From: a virus
Length of the DNA stretch: 33,856 nt
IMG/VR virus record: IMGVR_UViG_3300032334_000379
Coordinates: 1-33,856 of that record
Strand: one strand, 5' to 3'
The position numbers were made by a program, and so were the translations under genes. Below are positions 31,808 through 33,856 of this stretch, one piece after another. The notes beneath the pieces were generated by a model, which was given only the letters and a program-made list of their open reading frames with translations, made no database searches and had not been told where the DNA came from. Position 1 is the first letter of the stretch. Each line of letters begins with the position of its first letter.

Positions 31808-33856
31808 TGAACACATCCTCCATAATTATTGTTCCATCTTTAGTTTTACCCAAAGAGAATTTGTATACATTTCCTTCATCAATCTTCATGTACGCTTTAG
31901 AGAAAGACGTAGGAAATACTGTAACGCTATGCATCTCACGACTAGCATCTGCTAGAACTAGAGAAGCCATCTTCTTGCCAGCCTTAGTTACTCTAGGCTT
32001 AAATGATACTACAAATAGTTCATCTTCTTTGTAAGGCAACTGACGGAAGTTAAGAATCTTAATCAATCCAGACGGATTGCCTTTAATCTCGTCTGCTGGA
32101 ATTGCTGTAACAATTCTATTATCACTTGCCAAAACAATGTAAGTTCTACCTGCTTCGATAGTGGTATTCTCGTCATCAAAGATTCCAGTACTACCAGTTC
32201 TATCTAGCAGTTCTACTCTTGACCAGCCCTTGCCACGCTTGATGTTCTTAATCATACCCATCAAAATGTATGCACCCTTTTCTTCGTACTCTTCCACGTC
32301 ATTAATAAATGCGTGGTAGTGTTGTGGAATAGATGTATTAAATTCTGGTAAGTTGAGATACTCGTAAAGATTCTCACGAACTTCTTCATCGTTTCTAGGT
32401 TGGTCAGTAAATGTTGCAGCACCCACAAGGCGTAAAGCCTGTAATGCACGACTGTTCACCCCATTACCTTTACCAAATGTAAACTCTTCTAGTTCTTTGT
32501 ATGAAGCAAATGGTCTAGCAGCAATATATTTGTTAGCAATGTTATCACTAATAAACTTAATAGATGATAGTCCGAAGCGAATACCTTTACCTTCGATTTT
32601 AAAGTCAACATCTGATTCATTGATGTGTGGCAAACGAACAGGGATACCCATACGCTTTGCTTCAATCAAGTATTCAGTACGAGCATCTTTGTCACTTTCA
32701 TTCTTAAGTAATGAATACATAAACTCGATAGGATAGTGATACTTTAGCCATGCTGTCCAGTATGAAACTGTTGAGTAAGCCACAGCATGAGACTTGTTGA
32801 ACGAGTATCCAGCGTGTGCTTCAAAGTCTGTCCACAGGTCTTCAGAAGCGTTAGGTGTTAGGAATCTAGAAGCACCCTTAACGAACTTGTCTTTAAAGAC
32901 ATCGAACTCTTTAGCATCTTTCTTCTTACCAATAATCTTACGAACCTTATCCGCTTCAGCCATTGTCATACCACCAAGTTCCACACAGGCAAGCATAACC
33001 TGTTCCTGATATAGAATACATCCATAGGTCTCTTGTGTGAATGCTTTAAGCACTTGGTGTTTGTAATCAATGTTTTGCTTACCATGCTTACGAGCAACAT
33101 AGTCTTTACCAATTGTGTTCATAGCACCTGGACGAACCAAAGCGTTAGAAGCAGCAAGTTCTGCAAAGTTTTTGATACCCATCTTCACAAGCAAGTTTGT
33201 ATAAGGTGTTGCTTCACACTGGAACACACCCTTAGTAAAACCATCTGAAAGCATACGATAAACGTTAGCATCTTCCATATTTAGTTTATACAAATCAACA
33301 CTAGTTCCAGAACGTTCCTTGATAATGGAAAGCGTATCTTGAATAACAGATAGGGTCTTTAGACCCAGAGCATCAATCTTAATCAGACCAATGCGTTCTG
33401 CTTCTTCCATGTCTACTGCTACTACTGGAATACGTTCCTTGCTACCTGGAGTTGTTCTGGTCTCAAGTGGTGCATACTTAAAGATAGGTTCTTTAGCAGT
33501 AACCACACCAGCAGCATGAATACCAGTACCACGAATACGACCACGAAGTTGTTCACCATAAAGTTCAATCTCTGGATACTTCTCACGGAATTCCTGAGTA
33601 GACTTAGCCCTTAAGTAATCATCCCAGTCATCAACAAGTTTAAGAACCTTGTTCACATCTGCTAGTGGAATGTTTAGCACACGAGCAATATCTCTAATCA
33701 TACCTTTGCCCTTGAACTCAAGGAACGTGGCAATGGAAGCAACGTGTCTATACTGTCTAACTAGATAATCTTTAACATCTTCACGTCTTGAATCTTGGAT
33801 GTCAGTATCGATATCTGGAAAGTCATTACGTTCTGGATTAATAAAACGGAAGAACA
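31800..33856 (-). CDS. dnaE: DNA polymerase III alpha subunit (5' end outside window)
   Basis: The frame is open to the window edge; 684 C-terminal residues are visible. FRFINPERNDFPDIDTDIQD contains the catalytic D-x-D of the palm, and RIGLIKIDALGLKTLSVIQD the third Asp. GCILYQEQVML and HAGYSFNKSHAVAYSTVSYW are finger and tower motifs. The C-terminus has an OB-fold (GAYILMGMIKNIKRGKGWSR) but is short after it. This is a C-family replicase; a phage-encoded one makes replication independent of host Pol III alpha. The N-terminal PHP domain is not in the window. Confidence 0.95.
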   Translation of the reverse strand, partial: FFRFINPERNDFPDIDTDIQDSRREDVKDYLVRQYRHVASIATFLEFKGKGMIRDIARVLNIPLADVNKVLKLVDDWDDYLRAKSTQEFREKYPEIELYGEQLRGRIRGTGIHAAGVVTAKEPIFKYAPLETRTTPGSKERIPVVAVDMEEAERIGLIKIDALGLKTLSVIQDTLSIIKERSGTSVDLYKLNMEDANVYRMLSDGFTKGVFQCEATPYTNLLVKMGIKNFAELAASNALVRPGAMNTIGKDYVARKHGKQNIDYKHQVLKAFTQETYGCILYQEQVMLACVELGGMTMAEADKVRKIIGKKKDAKEFDVFKDKFVKGASRFLTPNASEDLWTDFEAHAGYSFNKSHAVAYSTVSYWTAWLKYHYPIEFMYSLLKNESDKDARTEYLIEAKRMGIPVRLPHINESDVDFKIEGKGIRFGLSSIKFISDNIANKYIAARPFASYKELEEFTFGKGNGVNSRALQALRLVGAATFTDQPRNDEEVRENLYEYLNLPEFNTSIPQHYHAFINDVEEYEEKGAYILMGMIKNIKRGKGWSRVELLDRTGSTGIFDDENTTIEAGRTYIVLASDNRIVTAIPADEIKGNPSGLIKILNFRQLPYKEDELFVVSFKPRVTKAGKKMASLVLADASREMHSVTVFPTSFSKAYMKIDEGNVYKFSLGKTKDGTIIMEDVFNV

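Overview
The window looks like part of a double-stranded DNA phage genome whose host is an actinobacterium. The evidence is a WhiB-type Fe-S regulator (18921-19211), a DUF2637/SpdB-like membrane protein, several small zinc proteins typical of actinophages, two-transmembrane proteins of actinophage type, and many apparently leaderless transcripts (TATAAT, six bases, ATG). The DNA is clearly A+T-rich. A low-GC host such as a freshwater actinobacterium would fit, but that is inference. Terminase large and small subunits, an M23 endolysin, a RecA, a Pol III alpha and five tRNA genes make phage identity secure. Portal, capsid and tail genes are not in the window.

Layout. (1) 1-6.9 kb, plus strand: short acidic or zinc-binding early-type proteins and a TIGR03299/DUF932 protein. 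They are grouped into short transcription units separated by modular intergenic cassettes. These cassettes contain a covarying stem-loop family, a dispersed ATTACGAW-N13-CCCCGAA element, sigma-A-like promoters and terminators, and one holds tRNA-Glu. (2) 6.9-7.5 kb: very A+T-rich, no convincing gene, packed with iterated and palindromic motifs; this is the best candidate origin or regulatory hub. (3) 7.5-9.1 kb, minus strand: small proteins and a pyrimidine-dimer glycosylase. (4) 9.2-12.6 kb, plus strand: small proteins, then a HAD phosphatase, glycosyltransferase, methyltransferase and epimerase cluster. (5) 12.6-33.9 kb: almost all minus strand, tightly overlapping. Read in the direction of transcription it runs Pol III alpha, MazG-like, RecA, PD-(D/E)XK nuclease, Cas4/RecB-like nuclease, RuvC-like resolvase, TerS, TerL, a secreted PA14 protein, membrane proteins, tRNAs, M23 lysin, GT4, WhiB, Hsp20, Dps, a multidomain phage protein, thioredoxin, DUF2637, GroES-like and GT2.

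How the genes work together. The right end supplies replication and recombination (Pol alpha, RecA, resolvase, exonuclease, nucleotide clean-up), running directly into DNA packaging. The centre supplies lysis and envelope proteins, tRNA supplementation, and a set of stress or folding proteins (GroES-like, Hsp20, Dps, thioredoxin). The sugar-nucleotide and glycosyltransferase genes suggest glycan modification of virion, DNA or host surface. The most unusual observations are non-coding: five stem-loops with compensatory base changes on both strands, and about nine copies of a two-part intergenic motif. There are also two protein-coding oddities: a secreted PA14 protein whose only plausible start is ATT, and a 59-codon reading frame laid across the ends of two tRNA genes.
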